Shown here piece by piece: positions 50,182-59,507 of a stretch of 64,000 bases of DNA. Position 1 is the first letter of the stretch. Every line of letters begins with the position of its first letter. Where the stretch lies: positions 7,316,001-7,380,000 of the forward strand of contig NZ_QUMQ01000001.1 in the NCBI RefSeq assembly GCF_003387075.1, given 5' to 3'. The translations under genes were made by a program, and so were the position numbers. The notes beneath the pieces were generated by a model. The model worked only from the letters and a program-made list of their open reading frames with translations, was not told where the DNA came from and made no database searches. This stretch comes from Asanoa ferruginea (GTDB lineage: Bacteria; Actinomycetota; Actinomycetes; Mycobacteriales; Micromonosporaceae).

Positions 50182-51474
50182 GTGGGCGGCTGGCTCGCCG
50201 ACGACATCATCGGCCCCATCCTCAGCTGGTTCGCCGAGACTGTGATCGGCGCGCTCAACACCCTCTGGGACCTGCTCTCGGTCACCGCGTTCGTCAGTCC
50301 CGACGTGACCCAACTGCCGCAGGTCACCGCCTTCGCCCACACGTCGCTGGGCATCGTGAATGTCTGCTACGTGTTGGCGGTGCTGTGGACGGCCATCCTG
50401 GTGATGGGCCGCGACACCATCCAATCGCAGGTCGGTCCAGGCGAGCTGATCCCCCGCCTGGTCATCGGCCTGATCGCCGCCAACTTCGCCATGCCCATGT
50501 GTTCGAGCATGATCGGCCTGGCCAACGCATTGACCTCAGCGCTGACCAGCCAGGACATCACCGCGCCCGGGTCGATGCGGCAGCTACGCAACCTCACGGT
50601 CAGCGCGCTGAGCGACCAGAGCGGCACCAAGACGGTCGGCTTGCTGCTCCTGCTCATCGGCCTGCTGATCGCGGTGCTTACCGGCACCCTGCTGGTGCAA
50701 TGGATCGTCCGCTGCGGGCTGCTCATCGTCGTCGTGGGCATCGCGCCGATCGCGCTGGCCCTGCACGGGACCCCACAGACGGAGGGCGCCGCCAAGCTGT
50801 GGTGGCGCACGTTGCTCGGCACCCTCGGCATCGTGGTGATCCAGGCGGTCGCCCTGCACACCACGCTGGGGATCTTCCTTAGCCCGGACAGCAACCTGCG
50901 CGTGCTCGGGCTACCGATGCCCGGCGGTGAACCCAACACGATCATGAACCTGCTCATCGTCGTTTGTCTACTGTGGGGTGTCGTCAAGATCCCCGCCCTG
51001 ATGCGCCGCTATGTCACGCAGGCCCGACCGAACGCGGCGGGCACCGTCCTTCGGGTTCTGGTCGTGCAGCAGTTGACCCGCGGAGTTTCCCGCGCGTTCT
51101 CCGGCGGTCGTGGCGCGCTGCGAGCCGCCAGCCGTACCGGCGGTCGTGGCGCGCTGCGAGCCGCCAGCCGTACCGGCGGTCCCGGTGCCGGTGCGGTCGG
51201 CCGGCCGTGGCCGGTACGTCCCGGCGGCGCAGGCAGGGCCCGAACCCGCCCGGCCGCGTCCTCCGCGCCGCATTCAACAACTCACGCCGGTGGTGCCACG
51301 CCCCGGCCGTCGCCGAGCGCCGCGGGCACCGGCCCAGGACGAACCGGCATCGCGTACCCGACGGGCCGACCTGTCCGCCCGTACACCCGTCAAGAGCTCG
51401 CTGACGGCGTCGACCTTTACACCCGCGCCATGAAGTCCCGCGCCGGCGCACCCGATCGAAAGGCACCCTCATGA
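50182..51474 (+). CDS. TrbL/VirB6-like conjugal transfer membrane protein
   Basis: A 430-residue protein with about six to seven membrane segments in the first 300 residues (LGIVNVCYVLAVLWTAILVM, VGLLLLLIGLLIAVLTGTLL, LIVVVGIAPIALAL). An Arg/Pro/Gly-rich cytoplasmic tail follows, containing a duplicated 12-residue unit. The last 35 residues (AYPTGRP...YTRQE...GVDLYTRAMKSR) closely resemble the end of the next small protein. The GTG at 50182 follows the pilin stop directly. It likely forms the inner-membrane channel of the type IV system. Confidence 0.8.
   Translation: MGGWLADDIIGPILSWFAETVIGALNTLWDLLSVTAFVSPDVTQLPQVTAFAHTSLGIVNVCYVLAVLWTAILVMGRDTIQSQVGPGELIPRLVIGLIAANFAMPMCSSMIGLANALTSALTSQDITAPGSMRQLRNLTVSALSDQSGTKTVGLLLLLIGLLIAVLTGTLLVQWIVRCGLLIVVVGIAPIALALHGTPQTEGAAKLWWRTLLGTLGIVVIQAVALHTTLGIFLSPDSNLRVLGLPMPGGEPNTIMNLLIVVCLLWGVVKIPALMRRYVTQARPNAAGTVLRVLVVQQLTRGVSRAFSGGRGALRAASRTGGRGALRAASRTGGPGAGAVGRPWPVRPGGAGRARTRPAASSAPHSTTHAGGATPRPSPSAAGTGPGRTGIAYPTGRPVRPYTRQELADGVDLYTRAMKSRAGAPDRKAPS
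51101..51180 (+). repeat. Two tandem copies of a 36-bp unit
   Basis: The 36-base unit at 51101-51136 is repeated exactly at 51137-51172, followed by the first eight bases of a third copy. It adds a duplicated Gly/Arg/Ala/Ser-rich 12-residue block (GALRAASRTGGR) to the cytoplasmic tail of the TrbL-like protein. Confidence 0.9.
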
Positions 51475-51698
51475 GCTTCCAGAGCCGCACCTCGCGCGCA
51501 GACCACGAGATCACCGATCTGACCGACACCCGGCACAACATGCCGTCGATCGTCGCGATCGCCTGGCCCACCGGCCGGCCGATCCATTCGTACACCCTCG
51601 ACGAGATCACCGAGGGTGTCGACCTCTACACCCGGGCGCTGAAAGCCCGTACCGCCGAAACGGCGCGCCGAGGAGACAGCGATGCGCCCAAGCGATGA
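51471..51698 (+). CDS. Small protein sharing the GVDLYTRA module with the TrbL-like protein
   Basis: A 75-residue soluble protein starting MSFQSRTSRADHEI. Residues 34-66 (IAWPTGRPIHSYTLDEI, EGVDLYTRALKAR) align closely with the C-terminal tail of the preceding TrbL-like protein. It overlaps the preceding gene by ATGA and the next by 17 bases, so it is embedded in the transfer operon. It may bind the same partner as the TrbL tail. No known family is recognised. Confidence 0.75.
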   Translation: MSFQSRTSRADHEITDLTDTRHNMPSIVAIAWPTGRPIHSYTLDEITEGVDLYTRALKARTAETARRGDSDAPKR

Positions 51699-52620
51699 CC
51701 TCATCCCGCACGCCCGCATTCCGGCCGACGTCGACACCCCAGACAAGATTGTGTACGGGCTGACCGCGCGACAGTTGGCCATCCTGGCGGTAGCTGGAGT
51801 CGTCGGCTACGGCATCTACCGAGCCATCGGGGACCTGGCACCGCAGCCGGTTCTCATCGCGATCCTCACCCCGATTGCCGGGGCGGCGATCGTTCTCGCG
51901 CTCGGCCGCCGCGAGGGCCTACCCATGGATGCCTGGCTCCTAGCGGCGGTGCGGCACACCCGCAGCCCGAAACGCCTCGCCCCGGCCGCGGAGGCCCGCC
52001 CGGCCGCGGCCCCGGCCTGGGCGCCGGCCACCAGGCCGCTTAGCTCGACGGTGCGGGTGCTGCGCCTGCCAGCCACCGCGATCAGTGAGGTCGGCGCCAT
52101 CGACACCGGCTCGCATGCGGTCGCCCTGGTCGCCTGCACCACCGTGAACATCGGGCTACGCACCGGCGCCGAACAGGCCGCTCTGATCGGCAACTACGGC
52201 CGATGGCTGAACTCGCTGTCCGGTCCCGTGCAGATCGTGATCTCCACGCAGCGGGTCGACCTGTCCAGCCACGCACAGCGCATCGCCGACGGCGCCGAGA
52301 CCATCGGCAACCCGGCCCTGGCCGACGCCGCCCGCGACTACGCCGCCTTCCTCGACGACCTCGCGGCACGACGGGACCCGCTATGGCGCACCGTCACCGT
52401 CGCGGTCACCGCCACCGGCGATAAAGGCCGCGACACCGAGGTCATGCGCAGGGCCGAGCACGCCGCGTCCGCGCTGTCCGCCCTCGGCGCGCAAACCGCC
52501 GTCCTGGACGGCGGCGAAGCTGCCGCAGTGCTGGCCTGCGCCACCGACCCCTACACCCCCGCCGACGTCACCTGGGCCCGCGCCCTACCCGACGAGGCCA
52601 TCACCGGACCGGTAGCCTGA
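51682..52620 (+). CDS. PrgI-like type IV secretion membrane protein
   Basis: A 312-residue protein. The N-terminal PrgI domain reads ARIPADVDTPDKIVYGLTARQ, followed by two membrane segments (LAILAVAGVVGYGIYRAIG and LIAILTPIAGAAIVLALG) and then GLPMDAWLLAAVRH. The C-terminal 190 residues (about 120-310) form an alpha/beta domain similar to the N-terminal part of some VirB4 proteins (VQIVISTQRVDLS). It lies directly upstream of VirB4, as in other Gram-positive systems. Probably it is a membrane platform for the ATPase. Confidence 0.83.
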   Translation: MRPSDDLIPHARIPADVDTPDKIVYGLTARQLAILAVAGVVGYGIYRAIGDLAPQPVLIAILTPIAGAAIVLALGRREGLPMDAWLLAAVRHTRSPKRLAPAAEARPAAAPAWAPATRPLSSTVRVLRLPATAISEVGAIDTGSHAVALVACTTVNIGLRTGAEQAALIGNYGRWLNSLSGPVQIVISTQRVDLSSHAQRIADGAETIGNPALADAARDYAAFLDDLAARRDPLWRTVTVAVTATGDKGRDTEVMRRAEHAASALSALGAQTAVLDGGEAAAVLACATDPYTPADVTWARALPDEAITGPVA

Positions 52621-52621
52621 C

Positions 52622-54406
52622 ATGCCATCGCTGCGCCAGAGAAAGACCATCGGCCCTGACACAAACCAGGCCGACTCGGCCGCCCTCACGGCCGTACTCG
52701 GGCCGGCCGCTGTCGAGAACACGCCCCGGTACCTGCGCGTCGGGGACGGGTATACGGCCAGCCTGATCGTGACCGGCTACCCGGCCGAAGTCGGACCAGC
52801 CTGGCTCGACCCGCTGCTGGCCTGGCCGGGCAGACTCGATGTCGCCGTCTACATCGACCCACTCCCTGCGCAGGCCGCAGCTGCTCGGCTCCGCAAGCAG
52901 CGGGGGCGGCTGGAGTCCAACCGGCGCACCGACGCCGAAAAGGGCCGACTGGTCGACCCGATCACCGACGCAGCCGCGGACGACGCCGCGGATATGGCCG
53001 ACCGGATCGCCCGCGGCCACAGCAAACTCTTCCAGGTCGGCCTCTACCTGTGTGTCCACGCCACCACCCTCGAGGAACTCGACGAAGCCGTCGCACACGT
53101 GCGGGCAACCGCCGCTTCCGTGCTGCTGGACACGCAGCCGGCGACCTGGAGACAACTGCAGGGCTGGACGACCACACTGCCGCTGGCCACGGACGGGCTG
53201 CGGATGCGCCGGGTCATGGACACCGACGCGATCGCGTCGGCGTTCCCGCTCGCCTCAGCCGACCTGCCGGCCCCGCTACCGGGTGAGCCCGACACCCGCG
53301 GCGGCGTGTTGTATGGCCTCAACCCCGACAGCAACGGCGTTGTGTGGTGGGACCGGTGGGCCCAGCAGAACGCCAACAGCGTGGTGCTGGCCCGATCGGG
53401 CGCCGGTAAGTCGTACTTCGTCAAACTCGAGGTGCTGCGCTCCTTGGCCGACGGCGTGCACGTCGCGATCATCGACCCGGACAACGAGTACATCCGCCTC
53501 ACCGAATCGGTCGGCGGCGTCACTATCGCGCTTGGCGCCGAAGGCGTGCGGCTCAATCCCCTGGATATTCCGTCCGCGGACCGCCGGCCGCAGGCCCGCA
53601 CATACCGGGCGCTTTTCCTGCACACACTCATTTCAGTCTTGCTAGGGCAGCAGCCGCCGCCGTCGGAGCGGGCCGCGTTGGACAAGGCGATCAACCACGC
53701 CTACGACCAGACCGGAATCTCCAACGACCCGGACACCTGGGGACGGCAGGCGCCGCTGCTTCGCGATGTCGCCACTGCGCTCACCGACCAGCACACGGAA
53801 GCCGCGGACAACCTCGCGGTCCGGCTCACGCCCTGGACCACCGGATCGTTCCGCGATCTCTTCGACGGCCCCACCACCACGATCCCGAGCGGACAGCTCG
53901 TGTGTTGGTCCACGCGGCAGCTCGCTGACGAACTGCGCCCCCCGGGCATGCTGTTGGCGCTGGACGCGATCTGGCGCCAGGTGGACACGCCGGCCGGCCG
54001 CTTGGAACAGACCCCGCGGCGGCTGGTCGTCGTCGACGAAGCCTGGACCTTGCTACGCGACGGCGAGGGCGCCAAGTTCCTGTCCCGCCTGGCGAAATCC
54101 GCCCGCAAGCGCCGAGCCGGGCTGACGGTCATCACTCAGGACGTCGGTGACCTGCTCAGCTCCGATCTTGGGCAGGTCGTCATCGCTAACGCAACGACCC
54201 AGATTTTGCTGCGGCAGGCGCCGCAGGCGATCGACGTCGTCGCCGACGTATTCGCTCTGACCGCCGGCGAGGCCCAAGTGCTGCTGGCCGCCCGCCGTGG
54301 CGAGGGCCTGCTGATGTCAGGCACCCATCGGGTCGGCTTTCAAGCCGTTGCCTCCAACAAGGAGCACCACCTGTGCATCGGCGATCTGGACCTCGCCAAC
54401 TCGTAA
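52622..54406 (+). CDS. VirB4/TraC-like type IV secretion ATPase
   Basis: A 594-residue cytoplasmic ATPase. The N-terminal 200 residues are the CagE/TraC-type domain (RYLRVGDGYTASLIVTGYP). The HerA/FtsK-type ATPase follows, with Walker A RSGAGKSYFVK near residue 258, DPDNEYIRL, Walker B RRLVVVDEAWTLL near 468 and a GLTVITQDVGDLL motif. It starts one base after the PrgI-like gene. It energises pilus assembly and DNA transfer. Length is slightly short for the family, but all core motifs are present. Confidence 0.92.
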   Translation: MPSLRQRKTIGPDTNQADSAALTAVLGPAAVENTPRYLRVGDGYTASLIVTGYPAEVGPAWLDPLLAWPGRLDVAVYIDPLPAQAAAARLRKQRGRLESNRRTDAEKGRLVDPITDAAADDAADMADRIARGHSKLFQVGLYLCVHATTLEELDEAVAHVRATAASVLLDTQPATWRQLQGWTTTLPLATDGLRMRRVMDTDAIASAFPLASADLPAPLPGEPDTRGGVLYGLNPDSNGVVWWDRWAQQNANSVVLARSGAGKSYFVKLEVLRSLADGVHVAIIDPDNEYIRLTESVGGVTIALGAEGVRLNPLDIPSADRRPQARTYRALFLHTLISVLLGQQPPPSERAALDKAINHAYDQTGISNDPDTWGRQAPLLRDVATALTDQHTEAADNLAVRLTPWTTGSFRDLFDGPTTTIPSGQLVCWSTRQLADELRPPGMLLALDAIWRQVDTPAGRLEQTPRRLVVVDEAWTLLRDGEGAKFLSRLAKSARKRRAGLTVITQDVGDLLSSDLGQVVIANATTQILLRQAPQAIDVVADVFALTAGEAQVLLAARRGEGLLMSGTHRVGFQAVASNKEHHLCIGDLDLANS

Positions 54407-54504
54407 ACGCACTCATTGGGGCCGCGACCGAAGCGCCCGTCGGGCCCTGGCCATCCGTGCCGAGGACCAAGCCGCCGCAGGATTTCTGCCGTCAGGAGGG
54501 CACC

Positions 54505-57027
54505 GTGAACAGCACCCACCCTCAAATCTCTGTCTCCTGGTTCGCACCTACTCCCCCGCCTCCGTCGGCGCCGGCCGGGCCGGCTTTGCCGGGCCCGTCG
54601 CAATGGCTGCTCGACAACGTCACCGCCGCCACCGGATGGTGCGCCGCCCGGCCCTGGCTCGCGCTCATCGCCGCAGCGATCGCGGCCGCCGGCTACGCCG
54701 CGCGCATCGCGGTCGCCCGACGGCGGCAGCGGCGGATGGCCCGCACCGCCCACCTCGTGACCATCCTTGCGCCGCCGGAGGTAGACCCATCCGGTACGGC
54801 CACGTTCTGGGCCACGCTCGCCGAAGTCCTCCACACCAGCTGGCGGGGCCGGCTGCGTCACGGCCGCCCACACACTGCGGTCGAATACCGGTGGGCCGGC
54901 CGAGAACTGACCATCGCCGTGTGGGTTCCCGGCACCATCGGCACCGGTCCGGTCCAGGCCGCGATCCGCGGCGCCTGGCCCGGCGCCGCGTGCACCATCG
55001 CCGACCCCGGCCCGCCGCTGCCTCCCGACGCGGTCGAGGTCGGCGCGGCGTTGGCGCCGAGGATGCCAGCCTGGTACCCGCTGGAAACCGACCACCGCAA
55101 CGACCCGCTGCGGACCCTGCTTGCCGCCGCTGCCGGGCTGCACCCAGCGGAGACAGCGTGTGTGCAGGTCCTGGCCCGACCCGCCACACCCCGACAGATC
55201 CGGCACCTGCGCCGAGGTGTGCAGGGACTACGGACGGGCCGCCGCCCGCACGACCCGCTGGACCCGGCCCCGTGGTTACGGGCCGCCCTCAACCTGGGGT
55301 CGGCCTTCTCGAGGACGTCGGCTCGCACCGCCCGGCACCCCGCAGCGGCCGGTGGCGACCCGCAGCGGGACCGCGACGCACGCGCCGGCGTCGACCAACT
55401 CGCCACCACCCCGTGGCAGGTCGCCGTCCGCTACGGCGTCACCCACACCAACCCCCGCAACACGGACATCGACCGGATCCAGGCCCGGCTGGCCACCATC
55501 AGCGACGCGGTCGCGGCCGCGTTCGGTGCCTGGACCGGCCGCAACCGGCTCCGCCGACACCGGATCCGCCACCCGGCCCGGGCCTTGGCCGAACGCGTGT
55601 TGAATCGCGGGTTCCTGCTCTCGGCAGCCGAACTGGCCGCGATCGCGGCACTACCCCGCGACATCGCCGTCCCGGGACTGGACCGGGCCCGGGCCAAACC
55701 GATGCCCGCACCCGTCGCGGTCGCCTCCGGTGGACGCACCACGAAGGTCCTCGGGAAGGCCGACGTCGGCGGCCACTCCGTCGCGCTGTCCGTCGTCGAC
55801 GCCCGTCAGCACCTGCACGTGCTCGGCTCGACCGGGTCCGGGAAAAGCACCCTGCTACTCAACATGATCCTCGACGACATCCACGCCCGCCGCGGCACGA
55901 TCGTCATCGACCCCAAAGGTGACCTTGTCCTGGACCTGCTCGACCGCATCCCGGCCAGCCACGCCAAACGCCTGGTGATCATCGACCCGGACCAGCCGGC
56001 CGGCACCACCCTGAACCCCCTTGCCGGCGATGACCCCGACCTGGTCGTCGACAACGTCGTGTCGATCTTCGGGAAGATCTTCGCGAAACACTGGGGTCCG
56101 CGGATGGACGACGTCCTGCGGGTGGCCTGTCTGACCCTGCTGCGCAAGTCAAACGCGACCCTGACGCTGATCCCGTCGCTGTTACAGGACCGCAAGTTCC
56201 GGCACGCGTTCACCGCCGACCTCGACGACCCGGAAGGCCTGCGCGGGTTCTGGGAATGGTACGAGACCGCACCCCTACCGTTGCGGTCGCAGGTCATCGC
56301 CCCGCTGCTGTCCCGGCTGCGGAACGTGCTGCTGCGCGAGTTCCCGCGGCGCACGTTCGGCGCCCCGCGCAGCTCGTTCGACATGCGCCGCATCCTCGAC
56401 GGCGGCATCCTGCTTGCGCGCCTGCCGAAAGGGCAGATCGGTGAAGAGACCGCCCGGCTGACCGGCTCGTTCATCCTGGCCTCCGCGTGGCAGGCCGCCA
56501 CCGGCCGGGCACGGCTCCCCGAGACCCAGCGCCGGGACGCGTTCGCCTACATCGACGAGGCCCACAACTTCCTGAATCTGCCCGGCTCCGTCGGCGACAT
56601 GCTCGCCGAGGCCCGCGGCTACCACTTCGGTCTGACTCTCGCCCACCAGAACCTTTCCCAGATGCCCCGCGAGACCCAGCTGGCGATATCAGCCAACGCG
56701 CGCAACAAAGTGTTCTTCTCCTGCGCGCCCGAGGACGCCCACCAGCTGGCCCGGCACACACTCCCGGAGCTCGACGAGCACGACCTGTCCCACCTGGACG
56801 CCTACCGGGCCGGCTGCCGGCTGGTCGTCAACAGCCGCGAAACCGCTGCGTTCACCCTGCGGACCAATCCGCCGCGGCCGCTGGTCGGGGAAGCGACGGC
56901 AGTCCGTCAGGCCGCGGCAGCCGCCGTCGACCGCAGCGCCCGCAACCATGCCGCCGTCGCCGAACTCGCCGGCGTGGCAAACCCCGCCGACAGCCAGCGC
57001 ACACCAACAGATCCATCTGCTCGCTAG
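54505..57027 (+). CDS. VirD4/TraG-type coupling ATPase
   Basis: An 840-residue protein. A Pro-rich N-terminus leads to one membrane segment (about residues 48-70) and a 350-residue region of unknown fold. The ATPase domain has Walker A LGSTGSGKSTLLLNM near 440, GTIVIDPKGDLVLDLL, Walker B AFAYIDEAHNFLNLPG near 680 and LTLAHQNLSQMP. The GTG at 54505 is chosen for AGGAGGG four bases upstream; the VirB4 gene ends about 100 bases earlier. It should bring the processed DNA to the secretion channel. Confidence 0.88.
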   Translation: MNSTHPQISVSWFAPTPPPPSAPAGPALPGPSQWLLDNVTAATGWCAARPWLALIAAAIAAAGYAARIAVARRRQRRMARTAHLVTILAPPEVDPSGTATFWATLAEVLHTSWRGRLRHGRPHTAVEYRWAGRELTIAVWVPGTIGTGPVQAAIRGAWPGAACTIADPGPPLPPDAVEVGAALAPRMPAWYPLETDHRNDPLRTLLAAAAGLHPAETACVQVLARPATPRQIRHLRRGVQGLRTGRRPHDPLDPAPWLRAALNLGSAFSRTSARTARHPAAAGGDPQRDRDARAGVDQLATTPWQVAVRYGVTHTNPRNTDIDRIQARLATISDAVAAAFGAWTGRNRLRRHRIRHPARALAERVLNRGFLLSAAELAAIAALPRDIAVPGLDRARAKPMPAPVAVASGGRTTKVLGKADVGGHSVALSVVDARQHLHVLGSTGSGKSTLLLNMILDDIHARRGTIVIDPKGDLVLDLLDRIPASHAKRLVIIDPDQPAGTTLNPLAGDDPDLVVDNVVSIFGKIFAKHWGPRMDDVLRVACLTLLRKSNATLTLIPSLLQDRKFRHAFTADLDDPEGLRGFWEWYETAPLPLRSQVIAPLLSRLRNVLLREFPRRTFGAPRSSFDMRRILDGGILLARLPKGQIGEETARLTGSFILASAWQAATGRARLPETQRRDAFAYIDEAHNFLNLPGSVGDMLAEARGYHFGLTLAHQNLSQMPRETQLAISANARNKVFFSCAPEDAHQLARHTLPELDEHDLSHLDAYRAGCRLVVNSRETAAFTLRTNPPRPLVGEATAVRQAAAAAVDRSARNHAAVAELAGVANPADSQRTPTDPSAR

Positions 57028-57277
57028 CCGCCCGACGCCCGCAGCGTGAGCGTCCGGGACGCGGGTTGGAGTAATGCAGCGGCAGTGGAGTCGGTGGATC
57101 GCCGTGTGTCTACCGCGGCCCCGCCGTCGGTTGTCCTCATGCACGAGCCGCTGGCTGGGTTTGCCGACCCGGCCAGGTCCCGGTCTCCGCACCGGCCACC
57201 ACCCCGGCCAGCACCCGGCGCCGTACGGCCGGGCCCAGGCCACCCCAGCCCACCCAACACCCCAGCTAGGAGACGTC

Positions 57278-58252
57278 ATGTCTGCCAACCCCGCATCCCG
57301 ACAGTTCCCACCAGGGGAACTCCTCCCGGGGAACCCACCCGTACTCGTGCTACCCACCACCGAAATGCAAAGGCAAGCGGCCCACACACTCATCGACCTC
57401 TCACACCGCCTGAGGCCCCGCGACTACACCATCGCCGCCCTGTTGGACGAACACGTCACCCTCACCACCGAGCAGCTGACCTTGATGCTGTTCGACAACC
57501 CGATCACCTGCCGCCACCGCCTCCAGGCCCTACGCGGCCTCGGCTTCATCGACCGGTTCATCCGCAACCGGCCCGGCGCCCCCAACCCGGTCTGCTGGCT
57601 TCCCGGCCCACTATCAGCCCGATACATGGCCCTGGCCCGCGGCGACAACCCACCCACCACACGGGCGCTGCGGGAACGGCAGGACCGCGTCTACGCCAGC
57701 CCGACCCTGGCCCACCTGCTGGAGGTGAACACCTTCTTCGCCGGCCTGCTCGTCCACGCCCGCCGGCACCGCGGTGCGGACCTGACCCGGTGGTGGTCCG
57801 AGCGGACCACCGCGGCCGCGTTCGGGCGGCGGATCCGACCCGACGGGCATGGGGTGTGGAGCGACGGTCATGGCCAGACGGGGTTCTTCGTCGAGCTCGA
57901 CCGCGGCACCGAAACCATCGGCACGCTGGTCGACAAGCTCGGATCCCACCGGCGGCTACGAGCCGAAGGCGGCCCCGCGTATCCGGTCCTGTTCGTGCTC
58001 CCGAGCCGGATCCGGGAACAGAACCTGCACCGCCGGCTCGCCGAACGACCCGAACCCTCGCTGCATATTGCGACCACCTCACCGGAGTCTGGACCAGATC
58101 CGGCCGGTCCGGTGTGGCGGCTGGCCGGTAACGGCCGCCACCGCCTCGCCCTTGGGGAGCTGCCCAGCGACCACGGCGAGGCCGGCCCGCTCTCCCCCGG
58201 GCCTCCGCGGCCGGACCAGCACCCATTGCGGCTGCCGAACCCGTCCGGATAA
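57278..58252 (+). CDS. Replication-relaxation family protein
   Basis: A 324-residue protein. The winged-helix N-terminal half reads LRPRDYTIAALLDEHVTLTTEQ and RHRLQALRGLGFIDRF. The conserved core TLAHLLEVNTFFAGLLVHA, WWSERTTAAAFG and GFFVELDRGTETIGTL follows, typical of the replication-relaxation family found on actinobacterial and firmicute plasmids and integrative elements. The ATG at 57278 has AGGAG five bases upstream. It probably acts at the element's origin, perhaps on the CCAACAG repeats that follow. Confidence 0.85.
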   Translation: MSANPASRQFPPGELLPGNPPVLVLPTTEMQRQAAHTLIDLSHRLRPRDYTIAALLDEHVTLTTEQLTLMLFDNPITCRHRLQALRGLGFIDRFIRNRPGAPNPVCWLPGPLSARYMALARGDNPPTTRALRERQDRVYASPTLAHLLEVNTFFAGLLVHARRHRGADLTRWWSERTTAAAFGRRIRPDGHGVWSDGHGQTGFFVELDRGTETIGTLVDKLGSHRRLRAEGGPAYPVLFVLPSRIREQNLHRRLAERPEPSLHIATTSPESGPDPAGPVWRLAGNGRHRLALGELPSDHGEAGPLSPGPPRPDQHPLRLPNPSG

Positions 58253-58764
58253 GGCCCCGTGCCGCGTGCCGGCCAGGGCCAGCACGCCCGCGAACCGCCG
58301 GACGGGCCGACCACCCGGGCAGCCGCATGGTAGGCGGGGTGTGCTGGCCGACGGCTGCGGCCAACAGCGGGCCCCCGACCCGGCGGACCACAACCGGGGC
58401 CACGGGCCAACACCCAACAGCGCAGGTCAACACAGGTCAGCTGCGGCATCGGCGGGCCGCGGCGCTGTTGGGTCGGCCGGCTACGCTGAAACCTCCTTCA
58501 AAGAAAAACACCAGAGATCAGCACCACCGGGTTCACGCCCACGAAACCGCGGTCGCAACCGCCCACCCGCCTAACAGGCCGGTCGGCCCGCCCGCTCGTC
58601 GGCCCAGAACCCCGAACCACATCTGTGCAGCGGCCACCTGCCGCCTGCCCCGTGACCTGCTCCCGGCTCGACCCCTCGTGGTCACACCCTGTCTCGTGCC
58701 GCGCGGCACCCACCGCTGCGGCGGTCGGCCCTGCGCGCGCACCCACCTGTGCTTGGAGGTTGCC
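58253..58764. other. Intergenic region with CCAACAGC motifs
   Basis: About 510 bases with no convincing gene. It contains CCAACAGC (58361-58368), CCCAACAGC (58413-58421) and the reverse GCTGTTGGGTC (58464-58474), matching the cluster at 49.4 kb. It follows the replication-relaxation gene directly and is a candidate origin or regulatory region. A ribosome-binding site GGAGG lies at its right end. Confidence 0.5.
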
Positions 58765-59433
58765 GTGCTGCATCCGTCCCTGTCCATCGTCTGCCTGCCG
58801 AAAGCCACCCCCACCGACCACCTCGCCGACGCTGCCGACACCCGCCTGACCGACATCGGCTACATGGGTCTGGGCCCGGCCGGGCACTTCATCACCCGCG
58901 GCCGTGCCCGCCGGCGTCGGGGCCGACTGCTGCAGCCATGGCGGAACACCGCCGCCGGCGGACCGGTCGCCCTGCTGGACCTGGACGCGATGCGCACCGC
59001 CGGCCAACACCTGTACGGCTACCGGTGGGCGCTGTGGAACCAGGTGGTGGCCGGCACCCGGCCGGCGCAGCCGTTCTGGGTTTTCCTGGACCGCCACGAC
59101 CACGACCCGATCAAGTATCCGCTGTCCCGCGCTCAACGGGATTACCTGTCCCAGCCGCGGATCGCGAGCATGCGGACCTACAACGCCCTTCCGCACAAGG
59201 TCATGGAGTTGCCGACCGCTCACCTCGAGGCGTTCCAGACCGGCGGCCAGGTCTACGCCTACTACGGGTGGCTTACCGCCGTTCCCGGCGACGGGCTGCT
59301 GCGCCCCGACGGCCGTTACCTCAGTCAAGTCAAGGGCGATCACCCGTCCCGGCTGACGTATCTGGACAAGGCCAACTGGGCGATCGCTGCCCTGGGCGAC
59401 GACGACATCCTCGTCGCCGTCAACACCCGATAA
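58765..59433 (+). CDS. Hypothetical protein of the mobile element
   Basis: A 222-residue protein. The GTG at 58765 has GGAGG five bases upstream. It is soluble with mixed strands and helices (PVALLDLDAMRTAGQHLYG, PFWVFLDRHDHDPIKYPLS) and ends LGDDDILVAVNTR. Tyr and Trp are frequent (YAYYGWLTAVPGDG). No signal peptide or membrane segment is present. I recognise no family. Its position between the replication-relaxation and GGDEF genes suggests an element-specific role. Confidence 0.7.
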   Translation: MLHPSLSIVCLPKATPTDHLADAADTRLTDIGYMGLGPAGHFITRGRARRRRGRLLQPWRNTAAGGPVALLDLDAMRTAGQHLYGYRWALWNQVVAGTRPAQPFWVFLDRHDHDPIKYPLSRAQRDYLSQPRIASMRTYNALPHKVMELPTAHLEAFQTGGQVYAYYGWLTAVPGDGLLRPDGRYLSQVKGDHPSRLTYLDKANWAIAALGDDDILVAVNTR

Positions 59434-59507
59434 ACCCACCGCGCACCGACCGGGTCCGTCACCCCGGTCCGTGCTGTGTACGCCTACCTCCGGGAAGGGA
59501 GGAATCC

